Shown here in pieces: positions 8,981 through 17,862 of a stretch of DNA of 53,276 nt (its first letter is position 1; every line of letters begins with the position of its first letter). The position numbers were made by a program, and so were the translations under genes. The stretch covers positions 1 to 53,276 of the forward strand of contig JADFZW010000032.1 of the NCBI GenBank assembly GCA_015232355.1, written 5' to 3'. The notes under the pieces are model-generated. The model saw only the letters and a list, made by a program, of their open reading frames with translations, was not told the DNA's origin and searched no databases. This stretch comes from Oligoflexia bacterium (GTDB taxonomy: Bacteria; Bdellovibrionota; Bacteriovoracia; Bacteriovoracales; Bacteriovoracaceae).

Positions 8981-10336
8981 ATGGGACATGCCCTCATCGT
9001 ATCAGATAATGATGTTGTAAATGATATTTACATTGTAAATTTTAATGCCTATGTCGCCACTAATGTAACTATCAAGAAAAGTCATGAAGAGGCGATTAAG
9101 CTTTTAGAGCAAAATCCCAGCATAGATATTATTATCTCATTGGCACAAATTAATGCTCAACCAACTGCTAGATTAATCTATGTGTTTTTAAAAAATAACA
9201 AGAAGAATATTCCGTTAATGTCTATTGGGGAAAATAAAGCATTCGCAAATGATGTTATAAATATCTCATCAGTGTACAATATTAAGGAAATAATTCGTTC
9301 AGTTGCAAAGTTGTTGGAGATTACTGCTAAAGATATGGTGGTGATGCCAGTACCTGATTATTTTCCTATTCCTTTGAAGATGTTTTTAACTCTATTAAAA
9401 GTTGAGTGTGATGTATTTTATCGACATAGTTCAAGCTCAATCAATCATGAATATATCCGCATACTAGAAAAGGGAACTAAAGATATTGCTAGTAAAGTAA
9501 ATGTTTACTTAAATCAGAATATAACTACACTCTATATTCCGGCATCGGAGAGATTAAGGTTTATAAATTTGGCATCTTCATCACTTATCACTCAACTGGA
9601 ATCTCAAGTTGTTTCCACTAGTGAGAGAGTTGATTTAGCTGAACAGGGATTGGAATTAATAACCAGTGAAATTTTTGAAAATAAAGTTGCATCGGAAGAG
9701 GTTATTAAAATTTCTAAACTTTGTGTGAATTCAGTTCAGCAGGTGATTAAGGAGAGTACCCGTTTTAACGATTTGTTGAGCAATTTGCTTAAAAATAAAA
9801 CCAAGTATGTATATCTTCACTCAGTGTTGGCATCCTATGTATCCGCAGAGATGTTAAAACATATTTCATGGGGAACTGATGAGCAATCAGAGAAGATTTC
9901 TTTTGTGCTTTTTTATCATGATATTTTTTTAATGCAAATATTTGATGCCCATCCAGAAATTCAAACAGAAGATGAACTCTATTTTAATAAAAGTTTAAAT
10001 GATAAAGAAAAGGATGTATTAATCAATCATGCCAGGATGGCAGCGGAAGTAATATGTTCTTTCAAGCAAATTCCGATAGGTTCTGATGTTATTATCAAAC
10101 AACACCATGGCACTACCACAGGAATGGGTTTTGCGGCCGAATTTAAAGATGACATTTCTCCTCTTTCAAAAATTATGATTATAGCTGAAGAATTTGTGAT
10201 TGATGTCTTAAAGGCCAAGAATAAAAAAGACAAAGTGAAATTTGATAAGAAAAAATCGATGAAACGCTTGACCGATAAATATACCAAGAGTTCCTATCGA
10301 AAAATTATCGAATCACTGGAATTTGTAAATGTTTAG
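8981..10336 (+). CDS. HD-GYP-like signalling protein (divergent), family member 1
   Basis: Cytoplasmic protein with a divergent HD-GYP phosphodiesterase-like domain; canonical HD-GYPs degrade cyclic-di-GMP. Residues 1-110 resemble a receiver fold without a clear phosphoacceptor. About 118-210 hold a region shared with the other two family members (the pattern VPDYFPIPLKMFL, then CDVFYR, then LYIPASERLRF). A helical linker follows, then the HD core: His313-Asp314 in FYHDIF, NHARMAAEVI near 349 and QHHGTTTGMGF near 374. The GYP triplet reads GMGF, so loop chemistry may differ from classical enzymes. The ribosome site is weak (GTGAG). It stands alone between glutamine synthetase and an acyltransferase. 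The function may be c-di-GMP hydrolysis or only binding. Confidence 0.75.
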   Translation: MGHALIVSDNDVVNDIYIVNFNAYVATNVTIKKSHEEAIKLLEQNPSIDIIISLAQINAQPTARLIYVFLKNNKKNIPLMSIGENKAFANDVINISSVYNIKEIIRSVAKLLEITAKDMVVMPVPDYFPIPLKMFLTLLKVECDVFYRHSSSSINHEYIRILEKGTKDIASKVNVYLNQNITTLYIPASERLRFINLASSSLITQLESQVVSTSERVDLAEQGLELITSEIFENKVASEEVIKISKLCVNSVQQVIKESTRFNDLLSNLLKNKTKYVYLHSVLASYVSAEMLKHISWGTDEQSEKISFVLFYHDIFLMQIFDAHPEIQTEDELYFNKSLNDKEKDVLINHARMAAEVICSFKQIPIGSDVIIKQHHGTTTGMGFAAEFKDDISPLSKIMIIAEEFVIDVLKAKNKKDKVKFDKKKSMKRLTDKYTKSSYRKIIESLEFVNV

Positions 10337-10394
10337 TTTCGTTTAATTTGGTTTAGTACTTAAATGCGTATAAAGCAATAAGGAGGTGCTGGAT

Positions 10395-11561
10395 ATGCTC
10401 GAGTATTTAGTTCGTCCTCAAAATATTTTAATACTTATTCCCGCTGTTTTTATTCTACTAATTCCATTCTTTAGAAGAAGATACTTTATAAGTATTATTG
10501 GTCAGAATAGTCAGAATAGTCAGAGTGCTCCGAATTCGAAGATGCAAAAAGTAAGTACTAAAGTACAAAGTGAGAGATTTTTTTTCTATGATTTTTTAAA
10601 AGGGATTGGAATTTTAGCAGTTGTTGCAATTCATATAACCTATGTATATAAAGATGAATTAAGTTATTATAATACTGAAAATATATATTACTATATAAAT
10701 AATATCTCAAACAATATCTTACGTTTTACCATTCCTTTCTTTTTATTAATCTCTGGCATATTATTAAAACCATTTAATATGCAATGGAAATGGAAAGAAG
10801 TTTATGATTTTTATGTTAAAAAATTTCTTCGGCTTATTCCTCCATATATCTTGTGTGTATTAGTAATTCATTGGGATAAACCAGCAGAGGAGATTTTAAA
10901 TTTAGGAATTACAGGTAAAGCAGAAGTTCCCTTTTATTTTATGTTAGTGCTATTTCAATGTTACTTTTTTTATCCAGTACTAATGTATCTTAGAAAATAT
11001 GCAAGCGTGACTATTTATATTTTGCTGATAATATCGATGATTTCAGCGATCTTTCCTGTTTTTTGGGATATTGATGATTTTCCATTATTTTTAAAATATA
11101 TATTCTTTTTTGCTTATGGAGCTTACTCTCGAGAATATTTTCTTAACTACAATAATGAAAAAGTAAGAGGGAAGGATTTTTGGATTTGGGTTGGACTTCT
11201 TGGGTATTATCTAATCTATATATTACTTTCTTCTCATTATTATTATAACACCAGATTCTTTTTTGGATTGGCGCTATTTCATTTGGTCTTTTATTATCAG
11301 GATGTAATTTTAAAGGTGAAATTATTTAATAAATTTTTTGCTTTTATTGGAAAATTTAGTCTATGGATATTCTTAACTCATTATCAAGTATTGCTTTATT
11401 TCCAAAAATATTTTGAAAGGCCAGATATAGATTTTTATTTACAGCAAATATATACTTTTATAGCAACATTTATTGTGACAATTTTAATTTCATTTATTCT
11501 TGATGTTGCTTATAATAAGTTGGCAAACGTATTATCAAAGATTACTGCAACCAAGTGCTAA
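10395..11561 (+). CDS. Acyltransferase-3 family membrane protein
   Basis: Integral membrane acyltransferase that probably O-acetylates or O-acylates an envelope sugar. ATG 10395 is preceded by an excellent AGGAGG at 10381-10386 (spacing 8); the GTG at 10386 overlaps this site and is rejected. The family signature is present: FYDFLKGIGILAVVAIH near residue 65 with its conserved histidine, and IPFFLLISGILL in a later helix. About ten hydrophobic segments fill the 388 residues. A small 9-base coding repeat (QNS, 10502-10523) lies between the first helix and the catalytic domain. The 3' end overlaps the convergent dctM gene by 20 bases. The acceptor substrate cannot be deduced. Confidence 0.88.
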   Translation: MLEYLVRPQNILILIPAVFILLIPFFRRRYFISIIGQNSQNSQSAPNSKMQKVSTKVQSERFFFYDFLKGIGILAVVAIHITYVYKDELSYYNTENIYYYINNISNNILRFTIPFFLLISGILLKPFNMQWKWKEVYDFYVKKFLRLIPPYILCVLVIHWDKPAEEILNLGITGKAEVPFYFMLVLFQCYFFYPVLMYLRKYASVTIYILLIISMISAIFPVFWDIDDFPLFLKYIFFFAYGAYSREYFLNYNNEKVRGKDFWIWVGLLGYYLIYILLSSHYYYNTRFFFGLALFHLVFYYQDVILKVKLFNKFFAFIGKFSLWIFLTHYQVLLYFQKYFERPDIDFYLQQIYTFIATFIVTILISFILDVAYNKLANVLSKITATKC

Positions 11562-12813
11562 GTTGTGGGCAATAAGTAATAACGATCAAAGATCCCCAGA
11601 GCAGTAAAATAAATGGTAGGACTGAACGATAGAGTACGGTGATATTTTGTTTAAAACGAAAACTACTTATGAATAAATTAATACCAACAGGTGGAGTAAG
11701 ATATCCAATCTCAAGGTTTGTTAAAAAGATAATAGCAAGATGAACTGGATTTATTCCATACTCTAAGGCCATAGGTGCAATAAGTGGTACAACGATAACG
11801 ATAGCGCTGAAAATATCCATCATACAGCCAACTAACACCAAGAAAAGATTTAGTGCAATTAAGAAGATATATTTGTTAGAGATGTATGTTTTAATCAATG
11901 CTAACAATTTCATTGGAATCTCTTCATCCACTAAATAATTTGTTAGCGCCAAAGCACTACATACCATCAAAAGAATAGCACCAACAAGAGAGGTAGAACT
12001 TAGTACTACTTGACTGATATTTTTTAAAGGAACATCTTTATGAATAAAGCAGGCCAAAATAAAAACGTATAGAGCAGTAAATGATGCTGCTTCAGTAACC
12101 GTTGTAATTCCTCCATAGATTCCAACAAGGACACCAACTGGTAAAAGTATTTCAAAGAATGCTCCTTTGATTGCAGAAATTGCTTCTTCTTTATCAAATT
12201 TTTTTCGCTTAACCTCTTCGTTTTTTCGAATTTTTTTCATTGTGAAGATTGCATACAATGATAAAACAATAATCAAAAATAATCCGGGTACTGGTCCAGC
12301 TTTAAATAGAGAGTTAATATCAGTTCGAGAGATCAATCCATAGAGTATAATTGGAAGACTTGGAGCAAAGAGAAGACCAAGGGAACCACAAGTAGTAATT
12401 AATCCTAGTGCAAATCTTTCACTATATCCTTCATTTCGAAGTAGCGGATACATTAATCCACCGAGAGCAATAATAGTAACTCCAGAAGCGCCCGTGAAAG
12501 CAGTAAAGATTGCACTAACAGAGAGACAAATGATTGCAACTCCTCCTGGAAGTTGACCAAGCAGTGCTTGTCCTAAACGCATTAGTCTTTGAGGTGATTT
12601 TGATTCTGCAATTAAATAACCAGCGAAGGTGAAGAGTGGAATTGATAACATCATCGGCTGGGCCGCTACCTGGTAGATGGCAATGGATACCGAGCTGATA
12701 GAGATATCTGCAAAAGTAAATGCCACCATTGCAAAAAGAACCATGATAACAAATAGAGGAGTTCCAATTATCGCAAGAAATGCAATCAATAAATATATAG
12801 TTGTTGCTAGCAA
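11542..12813 (-). CDS. dctM: TRAP transporter large permease, DctM
   Basis: The large membrane subunit of a TRAP transporter, which imports an organic substrate using a sodium or proton gradient. The 423 residues match the usual DctM length (about 425), with 11-12 hydrophobic helices. Family motifs include SIPLFTFAGYLIAES, FTAFTGASGVTIIALGG and GLLFAPSLPIILYG. It follows the small subunit dctQ by 11 bases on the same strand, the normal gene order. The DctP periplasmic binding protein, which normally sets specificity, is not encoded in the window. The neighbouring purine genes deoD and ade suggest, but do not show, a nucleoside or carboxylate substrate. Its 3' end overlaps the acyltransferase gene. 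Confidence 0.93.
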   Translation of the reverse strand: MLATTIYLLIAFLAIIGTPLFVIMVLFAMVAFTFADISISSVSIAIYQVAAQPMMLSIPLFTFAGYLIAESKSPQRLMRLGQALLGQLPGGVAIICLSVSAIFTAFTGASGVTIIALGGLMYPLLRNEGYSERFALGLITTCGSLGLLFAPSLPIILYGLISRTDINSLFKAGPVPGLFLIIVLSLYAIFTMKKIRKNEEVKRKKFDKEEAISAIKGAFFEILLPVGVLVGIYGGITTVTEAASFTALYVFILACFIHKDVPLKNISQVVLSSTSLVGAILLMVCSALALTNYLVDEEIPMKLLALIKTYISNKYIFLIALNLFLVLVGCMMDIFSAIVIVVPLIAPMALEYGINPVHLAIIFLTNLEIGYLTPPVGINLFISSFRFKQNITVLYRSVLPFILLLWGSLIVITYCPQLSTWLQ

Positions 12814-12824
12814 AATTTACTCCA

Positions 12825-13310
12825 TTATTTTTTAAATGAACTTATAAATAAATAAAAAAATCTATAAACCATTAAGGAAAAACCAAATGGAATAATAGAG
12901 ACTAAAAAACCTTTATGAATACCTAAAAAATCGATTCCTTCATATTGAAAAGTTTCGCGAATAAATTTAAATGATCCGAAAATCAACCAAGTTAAAGTAA
13001 AGATACATGTGATGTAGATAATTCTTTCAAAAAAAAGTTTGATTTTTAATCGGTTTGTAGACTCCAGATATTTTGCAACAATATCGATTGCAATTAATTG
13101 TCTGCGACCTATGGCCAAAGATCCTCCGAGAAAAGCACTCAGGAATACTAGGTGGCGTACTAATGGATCAATCCATAGTGAAGTAATACTAAATAAGCGC
13201 ATGACGATTGCATAGATTGTTAGTGAGAGCATAGTGAATATGGCCACAATCAGTGCATAGAGTGAAAATTTATATACAAGAGTATCAATATAAGTAAAAA
13301 ATTTTAGCAT
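12825..13310 (-). CDS. dctQ: TRAP transporter small permease, DctQ
   Basis: Small membrane subunit of the TRAP transporter; pairs with DctM. ATG at 13310 (MLKFFTYID) is chosen because AGGAAAG lies just upstream and the resulting 161 residues are typical for DctQ. An upstream GTG at 13388 would add 26 residues of non-membrane sequence that reach into a 9-base repeat. Four hydrophobic helices are visible, with the family pattern WIDPLVRHLVFLSAFLGGS followed by the IGRRQLIAID loop. The gene starts divergently from deoD, so the 220-base region between them probably holds both promoters. Confidence 0.9.
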   Translation of the reverse strand: MLKFFTYIDTLVYKFSLYALIVAIFTMLSLTIYAIVMRLFSITSLWIDPLVRHLVFLSAFLGGSLAIGRRQLIAIDIVAKYLESTNRLKIKLFFERIIYITCIFTLTWLIFGSFKFIRETFQYEGIDFLGIHKGFLVSIIPFGFSLMVYRFFYLFISSFKK

Positions 13311-13377
13311 ATCTTTCCTACCTGAATGAACGTAAATAATAGAGTACATTACTACGTTACTATTTTTGCACATTTTT

Positions 13378-13413
13378 ACATTTATCACATTTACTACATT
13401 TACTACATTTCAT
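13378..13413. repeat. 9-base tandem repeat, 4 copies, intergenic
   Basis: Units ACATTTATC, ACATTTACT, ACATTTACT and ACATTTCAT are arranged head to tail in the spacer between dctQ and deoD. They may lie within or next to the divergent promoters. Confidence 0.85.
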
Positions 13414-13531
13414 CCGAAATCTGTAGAAAATAATTAATTTGTAAAGTTATTTATAATATATCCGAATTAAATATTACGAATTATATGATCGTTATATGAG
13501 TGTGGAATTTATTTTAAAGGGAGGAGAAAAA

Positions 13532-14230
13532 ATGTCCATTCATATTGCTGCAAAAAAAAGTGATATCGTAGAAACAGTGTTGATGCCAGGAGATCCAATG
13601 CGGGCACAGTATATTGCAAATAATTATTTGCAAAATGCTGTTTGCTACAATCAAGTAAGAGGAATGTTCGGATACACAGGTACATACAAAGGGAAAAAAG
13701 TTTCAATTCAGGGAAGTGGAATGGGAATTCCATCAATGTCAATTTATGCCCATGAGTTGATTAATGATTATGGAGTTAAAAAAATTATTCGAATTGGTTC
13801 TTGCGGTTCTTTGCAAAAGGAAGTCAATATAAGAGATATAGTTTTGGCCCAGGCCAGTTCATCAGATACAAATATTAATGGTAGAATTTTTCCTTCAATG
13901 ACTTTTTGTCCGATTGCCTCGTTCAATCTACTTTTGAAAGCGTATAACAAAGCTGTAGAAATGGGAATTAAAGTGAATGTGGGTAATGTTTTTACAACAG
14001 ATCTTTTTTATGATGAACCAAGTGATTCATGGAAAGTTTGGTCTAGATATGGTGTCTTAGCAGTGGAGATGGAAACTGCTGGATTATATACTTTAGCGGC
14101 CAGATACAATATAGAAGCGTTATCAATTTTAACTGTTAGTGATCATTTGATTACCAATGAGGCATGTACATCAGAGGAGAGAGAGAAAACATTTAATAAA
14201 ATGTTGGAGCTAGCACTTGAATTAGTATGA
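13532..14230 (+). CDS. deoD: Purine-nucleoside phosphorylase, DeoD type
   Basis: Cytoplasmic hexameric-type phosphorylase that splits purine (deoxy)ribonucleosides with phosphate into base and sugar-1-phosphate. ATG 13532 has GGGAGGAG just upstream; an in-frame ATG at 13496 would add 12 unconserved residues. The protein (232 residues, family about 235-240) is nearly collinear with E. coli DeoD: start SIHIAAKKSDIVETVLMPGDP, then YNQVRGMFGYTG, RIGSCGS (phosphate site), VEMETAGLY (ribose site), VSDH with the catalytic Asp, and an Arg in EEREKTF. The last codon overlaps the start of the next gene in ATGA, which implies translational coupling. With adenine deaminase nearby it forms a purine salvage route. 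Confidence 0.97.
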   Translation: MSIHIAAKKSDIVETVLMPGDPMRAQYIANNYLQNAVCYNQVRGMFGYTGTYKGKKVSIQGSGMGIPSMSIYAHELINDYGVKKIIRIGSCGSLQKEVNIRDIVLAQASSSDTNINGRIFPSMTFCPIASFNLLLKAYNKAVEMGIKVNVGNVFTTDLFYDEPSDSWKVWSRYGVLAVEMETAGLYTLAARYNIEALSILTVSDHLITNEACTSEEREKTFNKMLELALELV

Positions 14231-16077
14231 GTTGCTATATTTTATCAGTAATATTAGCATTAATAACTCATCTTTTATTTTGGTGTGATTATTTTCGTAT
14301 TAATCAAATCTATATTTTTTACATCTATTTGATCTCAGTTACTATTCCATTTGCATATCTTATAATTAACAAAACTCATGATTGGTATCAGTATCGGTAT
14401 CTATATTGTTATATAGAGAATAAAAAAATATTTTTTTCTCTATTGTTGATAGCAATAATAACAAGATTTATTTTTTTACATAACTATCCCTTTGTTTCTG
14501 TTTGGGATCCTGTAAGAGATGGAGGATTGCTCAGTCAAGAAGTAGCAGAGGGAATAAGAGGAAATATCTTTGGTAATGGGCCCTACAATGGTTGGGGTAG
14601 AGTTATGTTGGGTTTTACTTCTCTCTCATATATGATTTTTGGGCCAGACGTATTGACCTATAGAATACCGGCCGCGATTGTTAGTGTCTTAAGTATTATT
14701 TTTGTTTATTTGGCCATTTTAAAATTTACTGGCAATTCAAATCTGGGACTCTGGGGAATGCTAATAATGATTTGCAGTCCTCAACATCTCTTTTTTTCTC
14801 GCAGTGAAGTTTTATTGGTTATTACTTTATTTATGAGTATTATTATATTACTGCAACTGCATAGAACATATTTAAATTCCAGTGTAGAAAATTATTTTCT
14901 GTCGGCCCTTGTATTAGGTTTTAGTTTTAATTTTCATGTCTCTATTTGGCCAATTATTTTATTTTCAATGATTTTTTTATTTTGGAATCTGTTTAAAGCA
15001 AAAAGTAAAATTCTTATTACACTTATTATGCTTACAGGTATTGCAGTATTTTTTGTAATTGGTGTAGGGCCAAGAATATATTATCTTAATGGAAATGTGT
15101 TGAAACAAAATATTGGATCAACAACTAAAATTGTGGCCATAGATCAAATTAAAAAAATATTTGAAGATAAAAAAAGTAGTAGTACTACTACTGCTGCTAC
15201 TACGATTAAATCAAATGAAGAGTTTGCAAAAAAATATATTAAATCTTGGTTGGTGTATTTTTATGAGAAAGCATCGTTACATGCTGCTGATCCAGCACCT
15301 CTATTGCCTTTCTTAGTGGGTATCTTTTTTTTGATAGGATTATTTTATACCTATTTTGTACTTAAAAATACATTTTTAAAAATTTTGGGAATTTTTGTGT
15401 TTCTTCTTCCGCTAACAAACTCTGCAATTACAGATGGTATTAATTATGATCATAGAGTATTTGTGATGTTGCCTTTTGCGATTATTTTTGCAGCGATTGG
15501 GCTGAAATTATTAAGTAGGAGAAATATACTTTCAGTTATTGTCATATTATCACTTTTTTATATACCCTATGATTTTTTCATCAATGTAAAAGGTCACAAA
15601 GGTTTGAGTTCAGATGATTTTTTAGTCATGCATACGATGTATTTGCTTAAAGATCATTACCCGCTTATTTATGTTTATGATAAACGTGATGAGGTTAAAG
15701 ATGTTAATGCTATGATCGCGACCATTACTGATAGTTTTGAAAAGAAGGATCAATTCCTTCCCAAAATGTGTATAAGTGCTTCGAGTATGCTTTATAAACA
15801 TTTAAAGAAGAAACATGTAGAAGAGCAATTAAAATATTTTCTTTATCCTATAGAGGTAAAAATAAAATTTGATAATAAAATCAAAGAAGATACGCTTAGT
15901 ATTTCAAAGAAATGTTGGGGAGGTACGGTAGAAGAAATGGAGTTAAAAATTAAAGAGAGCTATCGACCATGTGTTAAATATAATAAATGGATTTGTCCTA
16001 TGCTTGGAGATGAGAGATATAAGGGGCAGTATCAACACCTGGTGGTTGAAATTGATAAGTCATTAATTAGTATATAA
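14227..16077 (+). CDS. Membrane glycosyltransferase, GT39/ArnT-like
   Basis: Polytopic membrane protein resembling the GT39/ArnT/PMT superfamily, which move a sugar from a polyprenyl-phosphate donor to lipid or protein. About 12 hydrophobic segments occupy residues 1-450. The first long loop carries WDPVRDGG near 92, at the place of the acidic catalytic motif in this superfamily, then NGPYNGWGRVMLGF and YRIPAAIVSVL, which are family-like. The C-terminal 140 residues are hydrophilic. A short Ser/Thr/Ala run (SSSTTTAATT) is repeat-derived. ATG overlaps the deoD stop by 4 bases, although the functions look unrelated. The end overlaps the convergent ade gene by 15 bases. Donor and acceptor are unknown. 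Confidence 0.75.
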   Translation: MSCYILSVILALITHLLFWCDYFRINQIYIFYIYLISVTIPFAYLIINKTHDWYQYRYLYCYIENKKIFFSLLLIAIITRFIFLHNYPFVSVWDPVRDGGLLSQEVAEGIRGNIFGNGPYNGWGRVMLGFTSLSYMIFGPDVLTYRIPAAIVSVLSIIFVYLAILKFTGNSNLGLWGMLIMICSPQHLFFSRSEVLLVITLFMSIIILLQLHRTYLNSSVENYFLSALVLGFSFNFHVSIWPIILFSMIFLFWNLFKAKSKILITLIMLTGIAVFFVIGVGPRIYYLNGNVLKQNIGSTTKIVAIDQIKKIFEDKKSSSTTTAATTIKSNEEFAKKYIKSWLVYFYEKASLHAADPAPLLPFLVGIFFLIGLFYTYFVLKNTFLKILGIFVFLLPLTNSAITDGINYDHRVFVMLPFAIIFAAIGLKLLSRRNILSVIVILSLFYIPYDFFINVKGHKGLSSDDFLVMHTMYLLKDHYPLIYVYDKRDEVKDVNAMIATITDSFEKKDQFLPKMCISASSMLYKHLKKKHVEEQLKYFLYPIEVKIKFDNKIKEDTLSISKKCWGGTVEEMELKIKESYRPCVKYNKWICPMLGDERYKGQYQHLVVEIDKSLISI

Positions 16078-17814
16078 AGATACAAAATCAAATTTGCTTA
16101 CATCAACTAATCCTAAATCAGTGATCTTTAATTTCGGAATAACTGGCAATGCAAGAAAAGACATAGTGATAAATGGATTGGCCAGTGGTGATCCCATCTT
16201 TTTTACTTCACTTAGAAGTTTTTCTTTTTGTTTAGTAACTTCAAAGACATTTTTTTTAGACATCAATCCTGCAATTGGAAGTGGTAGTATTGCACGAACT
16301 TTTCCATCAACAACTGCGATTTCTCCTCCCTGACATTCAACCAATTTATGTAAAGCAACTTCCATATCTTCATCATTAGTACCAACAATGATAATGTTGT
16401 GACTATCGTGAGCAACAGTGGAAGCGATTGCTCCTTGCTTGAGACCAAATCCTTTTACAAATCCAACTCCAACATTTCCAGATGCTAAATGGCGTTCGAT
16501 TACTGCAATCTTTAAAATATCTTTTTCAATATTGGCATTAATATTTTTATTAATATTTTTATTTATATTTTTATTAACTTTTTCTATTGGAAGATATTTT
16601 TCTTCTTCAGTGATAATTTGGTTTTTAACTAATTTTATCACTCTAATTTTTTTACCTTCATTTTTTACTTTAAGTTTATTACGGTCAAAAAAACCAACGT
16701 TAACTGTACCTCTGATAAGTGATCCTTTCTTTTGTCTGCTCTTACCTACAAACTTATTATTTTCAGCAACTAATAATCCACTCCTAAATACTTTTAAAAT
16801 ATTAAATGCTTTAAAGTTGTCGAATATTACAAGATCGGCCCAATACCCAGGGACAATTGCTCCTTTACGATCAATCTTATAATGTTCAGCTGTATTGATA
16901 GTGGCCATCTTAATTGCAGTAATAGGATCAACTCCTAACTTGATTGCTTTCTTGATACTATAGTTTATATGTTGACCACTTACTAAATCTTCAGGGTGTC
17001 TGTCGTCTGTACAAAATGAAAAGCGGCCACAATTTTTATCATTTACTAAAGTAATAAGAGCATCTAAATTTTTGGCACCACTACCTTCTCTAATTAATAT
17101 CTTCATTCCCTTTGCTAATTTTTCTTTTGCTTCATTTATATCAATACACTCGTGATCAGAGAGTATTCCGGCCGCTACATAGGAATTAAGATCCAGACCT
17201 TTTAATCCAGGAGCATGGCCATCGGCCCTTTTGTTTTTTGAAATAAGTAACTTTAACATTAGGTCTTGATTAGTGTTTATTACACCAGGATAATTCATTA
17301 CCTCACCTAAACCTCGCACCCATTTTTCATTTATAAATGGTTCAATATCTTTAGCGAGTAGAGTGGAACCGGAGGTCTCAAGGTGAGTAGCAGGAACACA
17401 AGATGGTAGCATAAAATAAAATGAGATGTTGTGATTCTTACTAGATTCTAACATAAACTTGATACCATCTTGTCCGAGGACATTGGCAATTTCATGAGGA
17501 TCAACAATAGCACTTGTAGTTCCTAGAGGAACTATTGCTTTTGCATATTCAAAGGGAGTCAACATGGAACTCTCTATGTGAACGTGAGCATCGATGAAAC
17601 CAGGTGATACATATGCGCCGCTCAGATCAATTATTTTTTCAGCACGTTTGTATTCTCCATATTTGCCAATACCCGCAATCTTTCTTCCAACCAACATTAA
17701 ATCTCCCTCTTCAATTTTAGAGGAGTAGACATTTATTATTTTGCAATTTTTAAGTAGAATATCACCAGCATCTTTTCCTCTGGCCACGTTGATTAATTTT
17801 TTATAATTTTGCAT
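16063..17814 (-). CDS. ade: Adenine deaminase
   Basis: Metal-dependent amidohydrolase that converts adenine to hypoxanthine and ammonia in the cytoplasm. The 583 residues match the Ade family (about 570-600). Metal and active-site motifs are seen in order: DAHVHIESS near 75, VDPHEIANV, GLGEVMNYPGV, DGHAPGL, SDHE and CTDDRHPEDL near 273. The C-terminal Ade-specific domain includes VAHDSHNIIIVGTND. A 12-base coding repeat (NINK units, about 16540-16578) forms an Asn/Lys/Ile insert between the two halves. It lies 48 bases after the HD-GYP-ankyrin gene on the same strand. Together with deoD it allows salvage of adenine nucleosides. Confidence 0.96.
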   Translation of the reverse strand: MQNYKKLINVARGKDAGDILLKNCKIINVYSSKIEEGDLMLVGRKIAGIGKYGEYKRAEKIIDLSGAYVSPGFIDAHVHIESSMLTPFEYAKAIVPLGTTSAIVDPHEIANVLGQDGIKFMLESSKNHNISFYFMLPSCVPATHLETSGSTLLAKDIEPFINEKWVRGLGEVMNYPGVINTNQDLMLKLLISKNKRADGHAPGLKGLDLNSYVAAGILSDHECIDINEAKEKLAKGMKILIREGSGAKNLDALITLVNDKNCGRFSFCTDDRHPEDLVSGQHINYSIKKAIKLGVDPITAIKMATINTAEHYKIDRKGAIVPGYWADLVIFDNFKAFNILKVFRSGLLVAENNKFVGKSRQKKGSLIRGTVNVGFFDRNKLKVKNEGKKIRVIKLVKNQIITEEEKYLPIEKVNKNINKNINKNINANIEKDILKIAVIERHLASGNVGVGFVKGFGLKQGAIASTVAHDSHNIIIVGTNDEDMEVALHKLVECQGGEIAVVDGKVRAILPLPIAGLMSKKNVFEVTKQKEKLLSEVKKMGSPLANPFITMSFLALPVIPKLKITDLGLVDVSKFDFVSLYTN

Positions 17815-17862
17815 GCACTTTCCTTTTAGATTTTTTTGTCCAATCTAGCATGCCTGTGAGAA

